Below are positions 44,337 through 55,752 of a DNA stretch of 64,000 nt, piece by piece. The DNA is from JAOUEA01 sp963825635 (GTDB lineage: Bacteria > Actinomycetota > UBA4738 > HRBIN12). A program made the position numbers and the translations under genes. How positions within the stretch are numbered: the stretch's first letter is position 1; each line of letters starts with the position of its first letter. The notes beneath the pieces are model-generated. The model made no database searches. It was not told where the DNA came from and was given only the letters and a program-made list of their open reading frames with translations. The stretch is taken from NCBI GenBank assembly GCA_963825635.1, contig CAWGTU010000001.1, positions 1,364,001 to 1,428,000 on the forward strand, given 5' to 3'.

Positions 44337-46246
44337 GCGCTGACCTTGCCGTCGGCGACGAGGCCGGGTCCGCGGACGAGTGACTGATCGCCCTGCCCGG
44401 AATCGTGGAGGCGCTCGTGGATCGCGGCGGCGAGCTCCGGACCGATGCTCGGCGTCTCGGCGATCTGCTCCGGATCGGCTCGACCCAGGCGCGCGAGAGA
44501 TCCGAAGCGCTTGAGCAGAGCCTTCTTCCTCGCGGGCCCGACGCCTGGCACGTCGTCGAGGGGCGAGCGGAGCGCACGCTTCTCGCGTGTCTGGCGGTGG
44601 TAGGTGATCGCGAACCGGTGGGCCTCGTCGCGCAGATGCTGGAGGACGAACAATGCCTCGGAGCCCCGCGGGATCATCAGGGGCTCAGGGTGGTCCGGGA
44701 AGAAGACCTCCTCGAGCCGCTTCGCGAGGCCGATGTGCGGGATCTGCAGCCCGAGCTCTCCCAGCACCTTCGACGCCATGCTCAGCTGGCCCCGGCCACC
44801 GTCGACGACGACGAGCGCCGGCGGGTAGGAGAATCGCCGGCCGGGGGCGGGCGACTCGGCACGCTCCTCGATCAGGCGCGAGAAACGCCGGCGCAGCATC
44901 TCTTCCATAGAAGCGAAATCGTCCTGACCGACGACGCCCTTGATACGGAATCGCCGGTAGTCCGATCGCTTCGGCAGGCCGTCCTCGAACACGACCATCG
45001 ACCCGACCGTGTCCGTGGGTCCGAGGTTCGAGATGTCGTAGCACTCGATGCGCAGGGGCGCCTGCTCGAGGCCGAGCCGGTCCGCGAGCTCGGTGAGTGC
45101 GCGCGAGCGCGCTCCGAAGTCCGACGCCCGGCGCAGCTTGTGCCGATGGAAGGACTCCTCCGCGTTGCGCATCACGACCTCGTGCAGCCGACGCTTCGCG
45201 CCCCGTTCCGGCACGCCGATGCTGACCTTGGTGCCGCGTCGCTCCCGCAGCCATGCCTCGAGGACCTCACGATCGGCAGGCTCGGCCGGCACGAGCACAC
45301 GCGGCGGCACCTCGTCGCGCTCCATGTAGAGCTGACGCACGAACGACGCGACCAGCTCCTCGCGAGTGAGTTCCTCGACGCGGTCGACGACCCAGCCCTT
45401 GCGGCCGAGCACGCGGCCCCCTCGCACCATGAAGACCTGGAACGCGGCCTCGAGGTCGTCGTCGGCCATGCCGATCACGTCGATGCTCTCGGGCCGATCG
45501 AGCACCATCTCCTGGGCTTCGAGGGCGCGCGTCGCCGCGCCGAGCTGGTCGCGGAGCTTCGCCGCCTGTTCGTACTCCTGGCGCTCGGCCGCCTCGCGCA
45601 TCTCGCGCTCGAGCCGCTGCATCACGGGCTTGGTGTTGCCGGCGAGGAAGTCGGCGAGCGCGTCGACGTCGTCACGGTAGGACTCGTGCGTGACCCCGCT
45701 CACCTCGGGCACGCACGGCCCGCTGCACCGCCCGATGTCGAAGTAGAGGCAGGGGCGCTTCGCGCGCGCTCGCTGGTCGAAGAAGGCGTTGGAGCACGTG
45801 CGCACCGGGAAGACGCGGGTCAGCGCGTCGAGCGTGTCGCGGATCGCCCACGCATGCCCGTACGGCCCGAAGTAGCGGACCTTCTTCCGCTTGGCGCCGC
45901 GGAGCACCTGGGCGCGTGGCCACTCCTCCCCCACGGTGAGCGCGAGGTACGGATAGCTCTTGTCGTCTCGGTAGCGGATGTTGAACCGGGGCCGGTGGCG
46001 CTGGATCAGGTTGTACTCGAGCATCAGGGCGTCGACCTCGCCGCTCGCGACGATCCACTCGACGCTGTCTGCGGTCTGCACCATCGCCTCGGTGCGCGCG
46101 TGCAGGGGCTTGCCCCAGTAGTTCGCGAGTCGCTTGCGGAGCGACCTGGCCTTGCCGACGTAGATCACCCGGCCGTCGACGTCGCGGAACAGGTACGCCC
46201 CCGGTTCGTCGGGGATGTCGCCGGCGGGGGGTCGGGTGAGGGTCAC
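44333..46246 (-). CDS. uvrC: Excinuclease ABC subunit C
   Basis: 637 aa. Makes both incisions in nucleotide excision repair. GIY-YIG nuclease at the N-terminus (GAYLFRDVDGRVIYVGKARSL), a cysteine cluster in CSNAFFDQRARAKRPCLYF, UVR domain (EREMREAAERQEYEQAA), the RNase-H-like C-terminal nuclease (ECYDISNLGPTDTVGSMVVF) and helix-hairpin-helix (DVPGVGPARKKALLKRF). GTG start 6 nt after TACGAT, leaderless. Its promoter carries the same GTGTC box as uvrA and uvrB. Confidence 0.97.
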   Translation of the reverse strand: MTLTRPPAGDIPDEPGAYLFRDVDGRVIYVGKARSLRKRLANYWGKPLHARTEAMVQTADSVEWIVASGEVDALMLEYNLIQRHRPRFNIRYRDDKSYPYLALTVGEEWPRAQVLRGAKRKKVRYFGPYGHAWAIRDTLDALTRVFPVRTCSNAFFDQRARAKRPCLYFDIGRCSGPCVPEVSGVTHESYRDDVDALADFLAGNTKPVMQRLEREMREAAERQEYEQAAKLRDQLGAATRALEAQEMVLDRPESIDVIGMADDDLEAAFQVFMVRGGRVLGRKGWVVDRVEELTREELVASFVRQLYMERDEVPPRVLVPAEPADREVLEAWLRERRGTKVSIGVPERGAKRRLHEVVMRNAEESFHRHKLRRASDFGARSRALTELADRLGLEQAPLRIECYDISNLGPTDTVGSMVVFEDGLPKRSDYRRFRIKGVVGQDDFASMEEMLRRRFSRLIEERAESPAPGRRFSYPPALVVVDGGRGQLSMASKVLGELGLQIPHIGLAKRLEEVFFPDHPEPLMIPRGSEALFVLQHLRDEAHRFAITYHRQTREKRALRSPLDDVPGVGPARKKALLKRFGSLARLGRADPEQIAETPSIGPELAAAIHERLHDSGQGDQSLVRGPGLVADGKVSA

Positions 46247-46252
46247 CCGGTC

Positions 46253-46275
46253 ATCGTAGTCGTGCCGCCGGACAC
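46253..46275 (-). promoter_or_regulatory. PafBC/RecA-NDp-like promoter of uvrC
   Basis: GTGTCCGGC (46267-46275), 8 bp, TACGAT (46253-46258), then 6 nt to the GTG start. Compare the mycobacterial RecA-independent damage promoter TTGTCRGTG-N8-TANNNT; the TGTC core and the N8 spacing agree. Confidence 0.55.
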
Positions 46276-46291
46276 GGCCGGTGAGCGAGGA

Positions 46292-47977
46292 CTAGTTGCC
46301 CCCGCCTCCGCCGCCCGCCTCGACGGCGGCCAACGTTCCGGTCATGTTCGGATGCACGTCGCAGATGTAGAAGTACTCGCCCGCGTCGAGGGGCTCGACG
46401 TCGAGGGTCTGCTGGACCGGGCCGTTCTCCACTTCGGTGGCGGCGATGCTCTCGCCTTCCTCGGACACCTTGAGGTTGAGGTTGTGCGGGATGCCCTCAT
46501 CCTGGTTGTCGATGTTGATGGTGAACGGCTCGCCCGCCGGTGCGACAAGGCAACTCGTGTCCCACGCGATGCCCAGGGCGACGATATCGAGCAGGATCTC
46601 GCCGTCGGCGCCGCACTCGCCGCCCCCGTCGACGGGTGGTGCCGTGACCTCGGCCGGGTCGACGGTCGGGCTGGGGGCGGCCACCGGGAGCTCTCCGATG
46701 TCGCCCTGCACGCCGAACCGCAGGTTCTCCCCCTTCACGTCGAACCAGGCGATGAACACGTTCGCGCCGTCGGGGCTCACTCCCACGGAGGCCGTCCGTC
46801 CGCCGAGCGTGTCCGCGGTCTCGAGCGGGGTGAAGGTCTCACCGTCGTCACTCGTGGCGAGCACCACGCCGTCCGCGTCGTCCCATGCGGCGACCAGGCC
46901 GCCCTCATCGTCCACAGCGATGCTGGTCGTCGGGGCGAGGTTCCCGATCGCCTCGGGGTCGGCGGGAGCCGCGTCGGCGATCGTCGCGAGCGACCAGCTC
47001 GCGCCGCTCTGCCGGGCCAGCTGCACGCCGCCATCGTCGTCGTAGAACGTGAGGATGCCGTTGCCGTCGGCATCGACCGCCATGTCGAGGCCCTGGCCGC
47101 TCACGCCGCCGGCCACCTCGTCGGCGACCCACTCGTCGCCGTCGAGCACCGAGACCATGACCGCGCCGGCGGCCGTATCGACCCAGGCCACGGTGGGACC
47201 CGCCGACGTCACGCCGATGCGTGTCGGCTGGGGCTGCGGACAGCCCGCGCACTGCGGGATCGTCGCGACGGTCTGCGTGCTCCACTCGTCACCCGACTTC
47301 GTGGCGACCCGCACCTCCTGCCCGGAGGCGTTCACCGTGTAGGCCACCCACGGGTTGCCGTCGGCGTCCGCTGTGACGGACGCGTGTCCGATCGGACCGG
47401 CCTTGCGGAGGCCGAAGCCGTAGTCGAAGACCTTCTCCACGGAGAACGCGTCGGCGCCGCCCGCATAGGAGACGCCGCTCTGGCTCGTCCAGACGACGTG
47501 CTTGCCGCCGGCGTCGTCGATCGCGATGTCGGTGCCGTTCGTGTTCTCGGCAGTCGCGCCGACCAGGCTCTTGTCGAACGCGGGCCCGTACGGGATGGAG
47601 ACGCCGCTCGGCGTCTCGCGGACCTGAGCGGCGGCGCCCCTCGTCCACACCCCGTCGGCGGAGAGGCTCGCCACGCCGATCGCGGCACCGTCCTTGGGCT
47701 CGGGGTCGTCGGTGGTGATGTAGGGCGCACCGATCGGCCGGCCGACCGGGATCTCGCCCTCCTCGAGCACGGCGGGGAAGATCCAGTACGAGGTATAGGG
47801 CACACCTTCGGCGTCGACGGCGACGCTGTTGCCGAGGCCGGCGTCGTCGAGGAACTCGGCGACGAAGGGGACGAAGCGCTCGCCTTCGCCGCTGACGACC
47901 TCGCCCTCGGGGATCGAGCCGCAGGCGGCGGCCGTGAGGGCCAGGGCACACAGGATGATCGAGAGGCGTGTGGTCAC
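46292..47977 (-). CDS. Lipoprotein with repeat domain and C-terminal cupredoxin domain
   Basis: 561 aa from GTG 47977. Lipobox LTAAAC (Cys19). The large middle part has repeated strand motifs typical of a beta-propeller (VAVDAEGVPYTSYW, VTADADGNPWVAYT, MAVDADGNGILTFY, IAVDDEGGLVAAW). The last about 110 residues form a blue-copper-type domain with His in GIPHNLNL and the ligand loop CDVHPNM (Cys, His, Met), a complete type 1 copper site. Likely a surface electron-transfer or copper protein. It lies between uvrC and uvrA but is unrelated in function. Start follows TAGTAT by 10 nt. Confidence 0.78.
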   Translation of the reverse strand: MTTRLSIILCALALTAAACGSIPEGEVVSGEGERFVPFVAEFLDDAGLGNSVAVDAEGVPYTSYWIFPAVLEEGEIPVGRPIGAPYITTDDPEPKDGAAIGVASLSADGVWTRGAAAQVRETPSGVSIPYGPAFDKSLVGATAENTNGTDIAIDDAGGKHVVWTSQSGVSYAGGADAFSVEKVFDYGFGLRKAGPIGHASVTADADGNPWVAYTVNASGQEVRVATKSGDEWSTQTVATIPQCAGCPQPQPTRIGVTSAGPTVAWVDTAAGAVMVSVLDGDEWVADEVAGGVSGQGLDMAVDADGNGILTFYDDDGGVQLARQSGASWSLATIADAAPADPEAIGNLAPTTSIAVDDEGGLVAAWDDADGVVLATSDDGETFTPLETADTLGGRTASVGVSPDGANVFIAWFDVKGENLRFGVQGDIGELPVAAPSPTVDPAEVTAPPVDGGGECGADGEILLDIVALGIAWDTSCLVAPAGEPFTINIDNQDEGIPHNLNLKVSEEGESIAATEVENGPVQQTLDVEPLDAGEYFYICDVHPNMTGTLAAVEAGGGGGGN

Positions 47978-48025
47978 GTCGGCGGGGATACTAGCAAGCA
48001 TCGAGGGCGGTGCAGGACAGCGTGA

Positions 48026-50902
<2,877 letters not shown>

Positions 50903-50912
50903 ACGGTGAGCC

Positions 50913-50935
50913 AGTGTAGTGGCGCCCGGCGACAC
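50913..50935 (-). promoter_or_regulatory. PafBC/RecA-NDp-like promoter of uvrA
   Basis: GTGTCGCCG (50927-50935), 8 bp, TACACT (50913-50918), 10 nt to the ATG. Same box and spacing as uvrB and uvrC. Confidence 0.55.
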
Positions 50936-50952
50936 GCCCCGCTGGAGGCGCC

Positions 50953-50958
50953 TATCCT
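50953..50958 (+). promoter_or_regulatory. -10 element (TATCCT) of the S9 peptidase gene
   Basis: TATCCT ends 6 nt before ATG 50965; no ribosome site, so leaderless. It has no GTGTC box, unlike the divergent uvrA promoter. Confidence 0.5.
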
Positions 50959-50964
50959 CGCGCG

Positions 50965-52950
50965 ATGGAACGCGACCTGCGCACGACGCCACTGTTCAAT
51001 GAGGTCGAAGCCTTCTTCCGCTCGGTGCTCGAACCCGGGTTCGGCACCGCCACGCCCGCCGGCGATCCGGCCCCTTCCCCCGATCGCCGGTGGCTCGCGT
51101 TCCGCGGGCAGCGGCTCGACCGACTGGAGGGCCACGCGCTCGGCCGGATCTGTCTGGTGGCCGCCGACGGCAGCGGGTTCCGACAGATCACCGACGGGCC
51201 GAACGACGACTCGGAACCGCGATGGTCCCCCGACGGCATGCGGCTGAGCTTCCGCTCCGATCGAGCGGCGAAGGGGCGGCACCAGCTGTACGTCCTCGAC
51301 GCCGGCATGCCGTCCGAGGCTCGACAGCTCGCCACGCTGCCGGGCGCCGTGGAGTGGCACCGCTGGTCGGCAGACGGCGCGCGCATCCTCGCAGGGATCG
51401 CCGGCAGCGCCGCGGAGCAGGCCGACGCGCTCGGGTCCGGCACCCTCGGCGGTGAGCAGGACGTGCCGGCGTGGGTGCCCGACGTGGAGTCGGTCGACGA
51501 TGGCGATGCCGAACGGCGATCGCTCTGGCTGGTCGACGCCGGGAACGGCGAGGGCCGCCGGATCTCGGCCGAGGACCGCAACGTCTGGGAAGCGGACTGG
51601 TGCGGCGCCCGCCACGCGGTCGCCGTCACCTCCGACGGCGCGGGTGAGGACGCCTGGTACGGGGCGGGGGTGTCCCTGATCGACCTGGCGAGCGGCGAGG
51701 AGCGACCGCTCGTGGCGAGCGCCGTGCAGTTCGGGTGGGTCGCCGGTGCCCCCTCGGGCGCCACGGTCGCGGTGATCGAGGCCGTCTGCAGCGACCGGGT
51801 CGTGGTCTGCGGCGATCTGCGGCTGATCGACATCGCCTCGGGCTCGATGTCGCCGGTGGATCTCGGCGACGTCGACGCGTCGGGCGCCGTCTGGCTCGAC
51901 GACGACCGCCTGCTCGTCTTCGGACGCCGTGGGCTGGTCTCCCTCGCGCTCGAGGTGACGGCGGAAGGGATCGTCCGCGAGATCTGGACCACCGACGGAT
52001 CGGTCGGCGAGCTCTACCACCCCAGCGGCGCCGCGTTCGGCGACGGGATCGCGGTGCTCACCTCGTCGCACCGTCGGCCGCCCTCGATCGTCGTGGTCGA
52101 TCGGGAGGGTGCCGAGCGTGAGGTCGCGGCGCCGCGCCACGCCGGCCACGACGTGGTGCTCGGCGCGGTCGGACGGCGCGAGGGGATGCGCTGGACCTCC
52201 ACCGACGGCCTCGAGATCGAGGGACTGCTCACGCTGCCGCCCGGCGAGGGGCCGTTCCCGCTCGTGCTCGACGTGCACGGCGGCCCGATCGGCAGCTCCG
52301 ACGACCGCTTCCCCGGCACGCTCGCCGCGCTGCTGCTCACGCGTGGGTTCGCGATCCTCGAGCCGAACCCCCGCGGCTCGACGGGTCACGGTCAGGGCTT
52401 CGCGGGCCGGGTCGTCGGCGACATGGGCGGCCTCGACGTCGACGATGTGCTCACGGGCGTCGACACGGTGGTCGCGGCGGGCCTCGCCGACCCCGACCGA
52501 CTCGTCCTGACGGGGGGCAGCTACGGCGGGTTCATGGCCGCGTGGATCCCGACGCGAGATCAGCGGTTCAAGGCCTCGGTCTCGATCTCCCCGGTGACCG
52601 ACTGGTGGTCCGAGCGCTTCGACAGCAGCCTCGGCGCGTGGGTGGGCGACTTCCTCGGCGGACAGCCGCACGAGGTGCCCGAGGAGTACTCGGGCCGCAG
52701 CCCCGTGCTGCACACCGCGAACGTCACGACCCCGGTGCTGCTCACGTCTGGGCGCCACGACCGGGCGACACCGGTCGGCCAGGCCGTCGAGTTCTACCGG
52801 GCGCTCCGCGAGCGCGGGGTGCCCGCCGAGGTGGTGCTGTACCCGCAGGAAGGACACGGGGTAGGCGAGTTCCCCGCGATCCTCGATCTGGCCACGCGCA
52901 CGGTCGCGTGGTTCGAGCGGTTCCTGCCAGCCACCGGCGACGGACGCTAG
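50965..52950 (+). CDS. S9 family prolyl-oligopeptidase-like serine peptidase
   Basis: 661 aa. An N-terminal beta-propeller with Tol/WD-like repeats (SEPRWSPDGMRLSFRSD) is followed by a C-terminal alpha/beta-hydrolase domain: VLDVHGGPIGSS (oxyanion), nucleophile Ser about residue 519 in TGGSYGGFMAAW, Asp in SGRHDRATPVGQ and His in YPQEGHGVGEF. Resembles acylaminoacyl-peptidase and dipeptidyl-peptidase enzymes. No signal peptide, so cytoplasmic. Confidence 0.9.
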   Translation: MERDLRTTPLFNEVEAFFRSVLEPGFGTATPAGDPAPSPDRRWLAFRGQRLDRLEGHALGRICLVAADGSGFRQITDGPNDDSEPRWSPDGMRLSFRSDRAAKGRHQLYVLDAGMPSEARQLATLPGAVEWHRWSADGARILAGIAGSAAEQADALGSGTLGGEQDVPAWVPDVESVDDGDAERRSLWLVDAGNGEGRRISAEDRNVWEADWCGARHAVAVTSDGAGEDAWYGAGVSLIDLASGEERPLVASAVQFGWVAGAPSGATVAVIEAVCSDRVVVCGDLRLIDIASGSMSPVDLGDVDASGAVWLDDDRLLVFGRRGLVSLALEVTAEGIVREIWTTDGSVGELYHPSGAAFGDGIAVLTSSHRRPPSIVVVDREGAEREVAAPRHAGHDVVLGAVGRREGMRWTSTDGLEIEGLLTLPPGEGPFPLVLDVHGGPIGSSDDRFPGTLAALLLTRGFAILEPNPRGSTGHGQGFAGRVVGDMGGLDVDDVLTGVDTVVAAGLADPDRLVLTGGSYGGFMAAWIPTRDQRFKASVSISPVTDWWSERFDSSLGAWVGDFLGGQPHEVPEEYSGRSPVLHTANVTTPVLLTSGRHDRATPVGQAVEFYRALRERGVPAEVVLYPQEGHGVGEFPAILDLATRTVAWFERFLPATGDGR

Positions 52951-52953
52951 GCT
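52948..52953 (+). promoter_or_regulatory. -10 element (TAGGCT) overlapping the S9 peptidase stop
   Basis: TAGGCT contains the TAG stop of the peptidase gene and lies 7 nt before ATG 52961, giving a leaderless start for the small gene that follows. Confidence 0.4.
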
Positions 52954-52960
52954 GCCTCAC

Positions 52961-53269
52961 ATGACGACCCGCGCCGAACTCGAAGCCCTGCCGACGAAGG
53001 ATCTCTACGATCGGACGATCGCCCTCGCGAAGCGCAGGCTCGACGTGGGGTTCTTCTGGGACCTGCTGAAGGCGCTGCCCGTCGCCGAGGAGGTGATCGG
53101 CGACGACGAGCGGAGCAAGACCGACGTCCGCCGGCCGCTCGCGCTGCTGAACGACCTGCTCTACGACGCCGACTCGGGACCGCTCGGCGAGGCGCTGCGA
53201 CCGATGTACGTCGACTACCTGCTAGAGCACGATCACGGCGAACAGGAGCCGGAGGCCGGCGACGCCTGA
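52961..53269 (+). CDS. Small conserved-looking protein, unknown
   Basis: 102 aa, soluble, helical (LEALPTKDLYDRTIALAKRR ... RPMYVDYLLEHDHGEQEP), with an acidic tail. No family recognised. It starts 10 nt after the peptidase gene and is followed closely by the PLP enzyme, so an operon is likely. Confidence 0.6.
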   Translation: MTTRAELEALPTKDLYDRTIALAKRRLDVGFFWDLLKALPVAEEVIGDDERSKTDVRRPLALLNDLLYDADSGPLGEALRPMYVDYLLEHDHGEQEPEAGDA

Positions 53270-53303
53270 GCGCGACCTCGCCTCGTACCGGGACGAGTTC
53301 CCG

Positions 53304-54425
53304 GTGCTCGATCGCAAGACCTATCTGATCAGCGCGTCGCTCGGGCCGATCTCGGATCGCGGGCGAGCCGCGCTCGACGGATACCTCGACGCGTGGGCGA
53401 CCAAGGGCGCGCCCGACCACGTCTGGTTCGAGGACATCTTCCCGCGCATGGCCGGCCTGAAGCGGTCGTTCGCGGCGCTCGCGGGTTGCGACGCGGACGA
53501 GGTCGCGATCACGACGAACGTCTCGGTGGCGCTCGCGACGATCGCGTCGGCGATCGACCTCCGGGGCTCGCGGCGACGCGTGATCCTCAGCGAACTCGAC
53601 TTCCCCACCGACGGGCACGTCTGGCTCGCCTGGGCGGCGAAGACCGGCGCCGAGATCGTGTGGCTGCGCTCCCCCGACGGGCTCACGATCCCGATCGAGG
53701 CCTACGACGAGGCGATCGACGAACGGACGGCGATCGTGATGCTGAACCGAGTGCTGTACAGGTCGAGCGCGATCGTCGACGCGGCCGCCGTGTGCGCGAT
53801 CGCCCGGGATCGCGGCGCGCTGTCGTTCGTCGACGACTACCACGGCCTCGGCATCGTGCCGCTCGACCTGCACGCTCTCGGGTGCGACCTCTACACGGCG
53901 GGCTCGTTGAAATGGATGTGCGGCGGCCCCGGCATGGTGTTCCTCTACGCGCGGCGCGACGTGCTGCCTTCACTGGAGCCCGCCGTGACGGGCTGGTTCG
54001 CGACCGAGGACCCGTTCTCCTTCGACCTCGAGCACCTCACGTACCACCCGACGGCCCGCCGATTGGAGCACGGAACGCCGCCGGCGCCGGTGTTCTTCCT
54101 CGCCCAGGGAGGCATCGATGTGATCTCGGAGGTCGGCGTCGAGCGGATCCGCGCGCGTCAGGGTGAGCTGACCGACCACGTGATCGCGCGGGCCGACGAT
54201 GCCGGGCTCGAGGTACGCACCCCGCGCTCGCGCCACGAACGAGGGGGCGTCGTGAACGTGCGGGTGGGCGACGATGCCGGCGCGATCTGCCACGAGCTGC
54301 TCGAGCGCGACGTGTGCACCGACTTCCGCGGGGACGGTCTGCGGATCAGCCCGCACTTCTTCAACACGGAAGCCGACGTCGACCGCTGCTTCGACGAGCT
54401 CCGTGCGGTGATGGCCTCACGCTGA
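53304..54425 (+). CDS. Aminotransferase class V-fold PLP enzyme
   Basis: 373 aa from the first standard start, GTG 53304. Class V aminotransferase/kynureninase-like fold: FVDDYHGLG (Asp that pairs with the pyridine nitrogen), PLP lysine in YTAGSLKWMCGGPG, and GVERIRARQGELTDHV. The reading frame stays open upstream and encodes TPERDLASYRDEFPV, which looks like the family N-terminus, but no ATG, GTG or TTG precedes it. The real start may be a rare codon or a base may be missing. Substrate unknown. Confidence 0.82.
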   Translation: MLDRKTYLISASLGPISDRGRAALDGYLDAWATKGAPDHVWFEDIFPRMAGLKRSFAALAGCDADEVAITTNVSVALATIASAIDLRGSRRRVILSELDFPTDGHVWLAWAAKTGAEIVWLRSPDGLTIPIEAYDEAIDERTAIVMLNRVLYRSSAIVDAAAVCAIARDRGALSFVDDYHGLGIVPLDLHALGCDLYTAGSLKWMCGGPGMVFLYARRDVLPSLEPAVTGWFATEDPFSFDLEHLTYHPTARRLEHGTPPAPVFFLAQGGIDVISEVGVERIRARQGELTDHVIARADDAGLEVRTPRSRHERGGVVNVRVGDDAGAICHELLERDVCTDFRGDGLRISPHFFNTEADVDRCFDELRAVMASR

Positions 54426-54500
54426 CCTCTGCGGGTGTGCTCAGAGCGCTCCTCTGCGGCTCGCCCGGCTCGTCCGCTCCTGCTGCGGCACTCGGCGAGC

Positions 54501-54536
54501 ACCTCCGTGTTCCCAAGCAGGTGCCATCACGGAGGT
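54501..54536. repeat. Inverted repeat in convergent intergenic region
   Basis: ACCTCCGTG (54501-54509) and its perfect complement at 54528-54536 with an 18-nt loop, between the convergent PLP-enzyme and amidohydrolase genes. Possible terminator. Confidence 0.3.
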
Positions 54537-54580
54537 CCCTGCCTACATCCTGGGGGCAATGGTCCCCGTCGCGTCGAGCG

Positions 54581-54599
54581 GTAGTCTGGTACAGACTAC
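54581..54599 (-). terminator. 8-bp hairpin overlapping the amidohydrolase stop codon
   Basis: GTAGTCTG (54581-54588) pairs perfectly with 54592-54599 around a 3-nt loop. One arm includes the TAG stop of the minus-strand amidohydrolase. No T-run follows. Confidence 0.4.
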
Positions 54600-55627
54600 T
54601 GGGAGACGACCTGTCCCGCCCTGACGACCAGCCTGATGTCGCCGAGCGCTGCGATGTCGCCGAGGGGGCTCTCCCCCACCACGAGCAGGTCGGCCGGGGC
54701 GCCGACCTCGATCGGTGCTCGCACGAACCCCTGCAGCACCTCTTCGGTCGTGAGCCCCGCGGCGCGCAGCCAGCTCACCTCGTCGACGTGCACGCCTGCC
54801 GGGATCGGGCCGTTTCCGAGGTCCGTGCCGTAGACGACCTCCCCGCCGGCGCGGTGGAACCTCGCCAGGTTGTCGAGGGCGCGCCTGAGCTCGGGCGTGT
54901 GTTGGCCGAAGCCGTGGATGTCGAGCGTCGAGACCCACCGCTGGCGAGCCGCGGCAGCGGCGACCGTCGCGTCGTCGAGGCGCTCGGTCCAGGGGGTGTG
55001 CGCGAGCTCGCCCACTCCGGCGCCCAGGGCCCGAGCGACCTGTCCCGCACCCTGCGTGTGGGCCGTCACCGGCACCTCGTGCTCGGCCGCCGCATCGCAG
55101 ATCGCGGCCAGCACCGCGTCGCTCGGCGTAGGCCCGGCCTCAGCGTTGAGCGAGACCTTGATCGCGACCGCGCCTCTCGTTGCGAGGTCCACCACCGCCG
55201 CCCCGGCAGCCTCAGTGTCGGCGACCTCGAGCCCGGTGCCCGCGGGTGCCCACGATGCCTGCGTCGGATACCCGCCGGGAGCCGTGAGCATCGGGCCGAC
55301 GGCCCGGATGAACGGCCCGTTGAAGCCCGGCATCTCCGAGGCGTCCGCCAGCGGGAAGATCCGATCGACCGGCCACGCGAGGTCTCGCACGGCCGTGACG
55401 CCGCCTCGGACGATCGCCATGGGGTCGCCCAGCCCGACGTGCACGTGCCGGTCGGCGCCCGCCGGCATCAGGAAGCCGTCGGCCACGATCAGCTCGTCGG
55501 TCTCCGGCACGGGATGGACGCGGCCGACCTCGACGATCGAGCCGCCCTCGCACGTGACCTGCACGTCGGGGGTCGCCCGGCCGGGGCCGAGCCACGCGAG
55601 CGGCGCACGGATCACGAGTCGAGCCAC
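54596..55627 (-). CDS. Metal-dependent amidohydrolase (imidazolonepropionase-like)
   Basis: 343 aa, GTG start. HxH metal motif in ADRHVHVG, a Lys in VAIKVSLNAE that may be carbamylated, His in TAHTQGAG and ELAHTPW, and metal Asp in YGTDLGNG. The C-terminal segment returns to the beta-sandwich (IEVGAPADLLVVGESP). Substrate unknown. Divergent from the GMC oxidoreductase. Confidence 0.85.
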   Translation of the reverse strand: MARLVIRAPLAWLGPGRATPDVQVTCEGGSIVEVGRVHPVPETDELIVADGFLMPAGADRHVHVGLGDPMAIVRGGVTAVRDLAWPVDRIFPLADASEMPGFNGPFIRAVGPMLTAPGGYPTQASWAPAGTGLEVADTEAAGAAVVDLATRGAVAIKVSLNAEAGPTPSDAVLAAICDAAAEHEVPVTAHTQGAGQVARALGAGVGELAHTPWTERLDDATVAAAAARQRWVSTLDIHGFGQHTPELRRALDNLARFHRAGGEVVYGTDLGNGPIPAGVHVDEVSWLRAAGLTTEEVLQGFVRAPIEVGAPADLLVVGESPLGDIAALGDIRLVVRAGQVVSQ

Positions 55628-55752
55628 GGGCGAACCCTACCCCCGCCCTCCGCCGACCGTAGCGTTGCGGGATCGGCAACGACCCGATGCGCGCCGTCGC
55701 GCACTGGTGCATGCTCGCGCGGTCGGCCAGACGAACGCGAGGAGGGCACGCG

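Noticed and set aside
44405..48025. Very long plus-strand open frame (about 1200 codons) opposite uvrC and the lipoprotein
   Set aside because: It is the complement of two well-supported genes; high GC removes stops from the antisense frames, and the translation is low-complexity with no recognisable domain.
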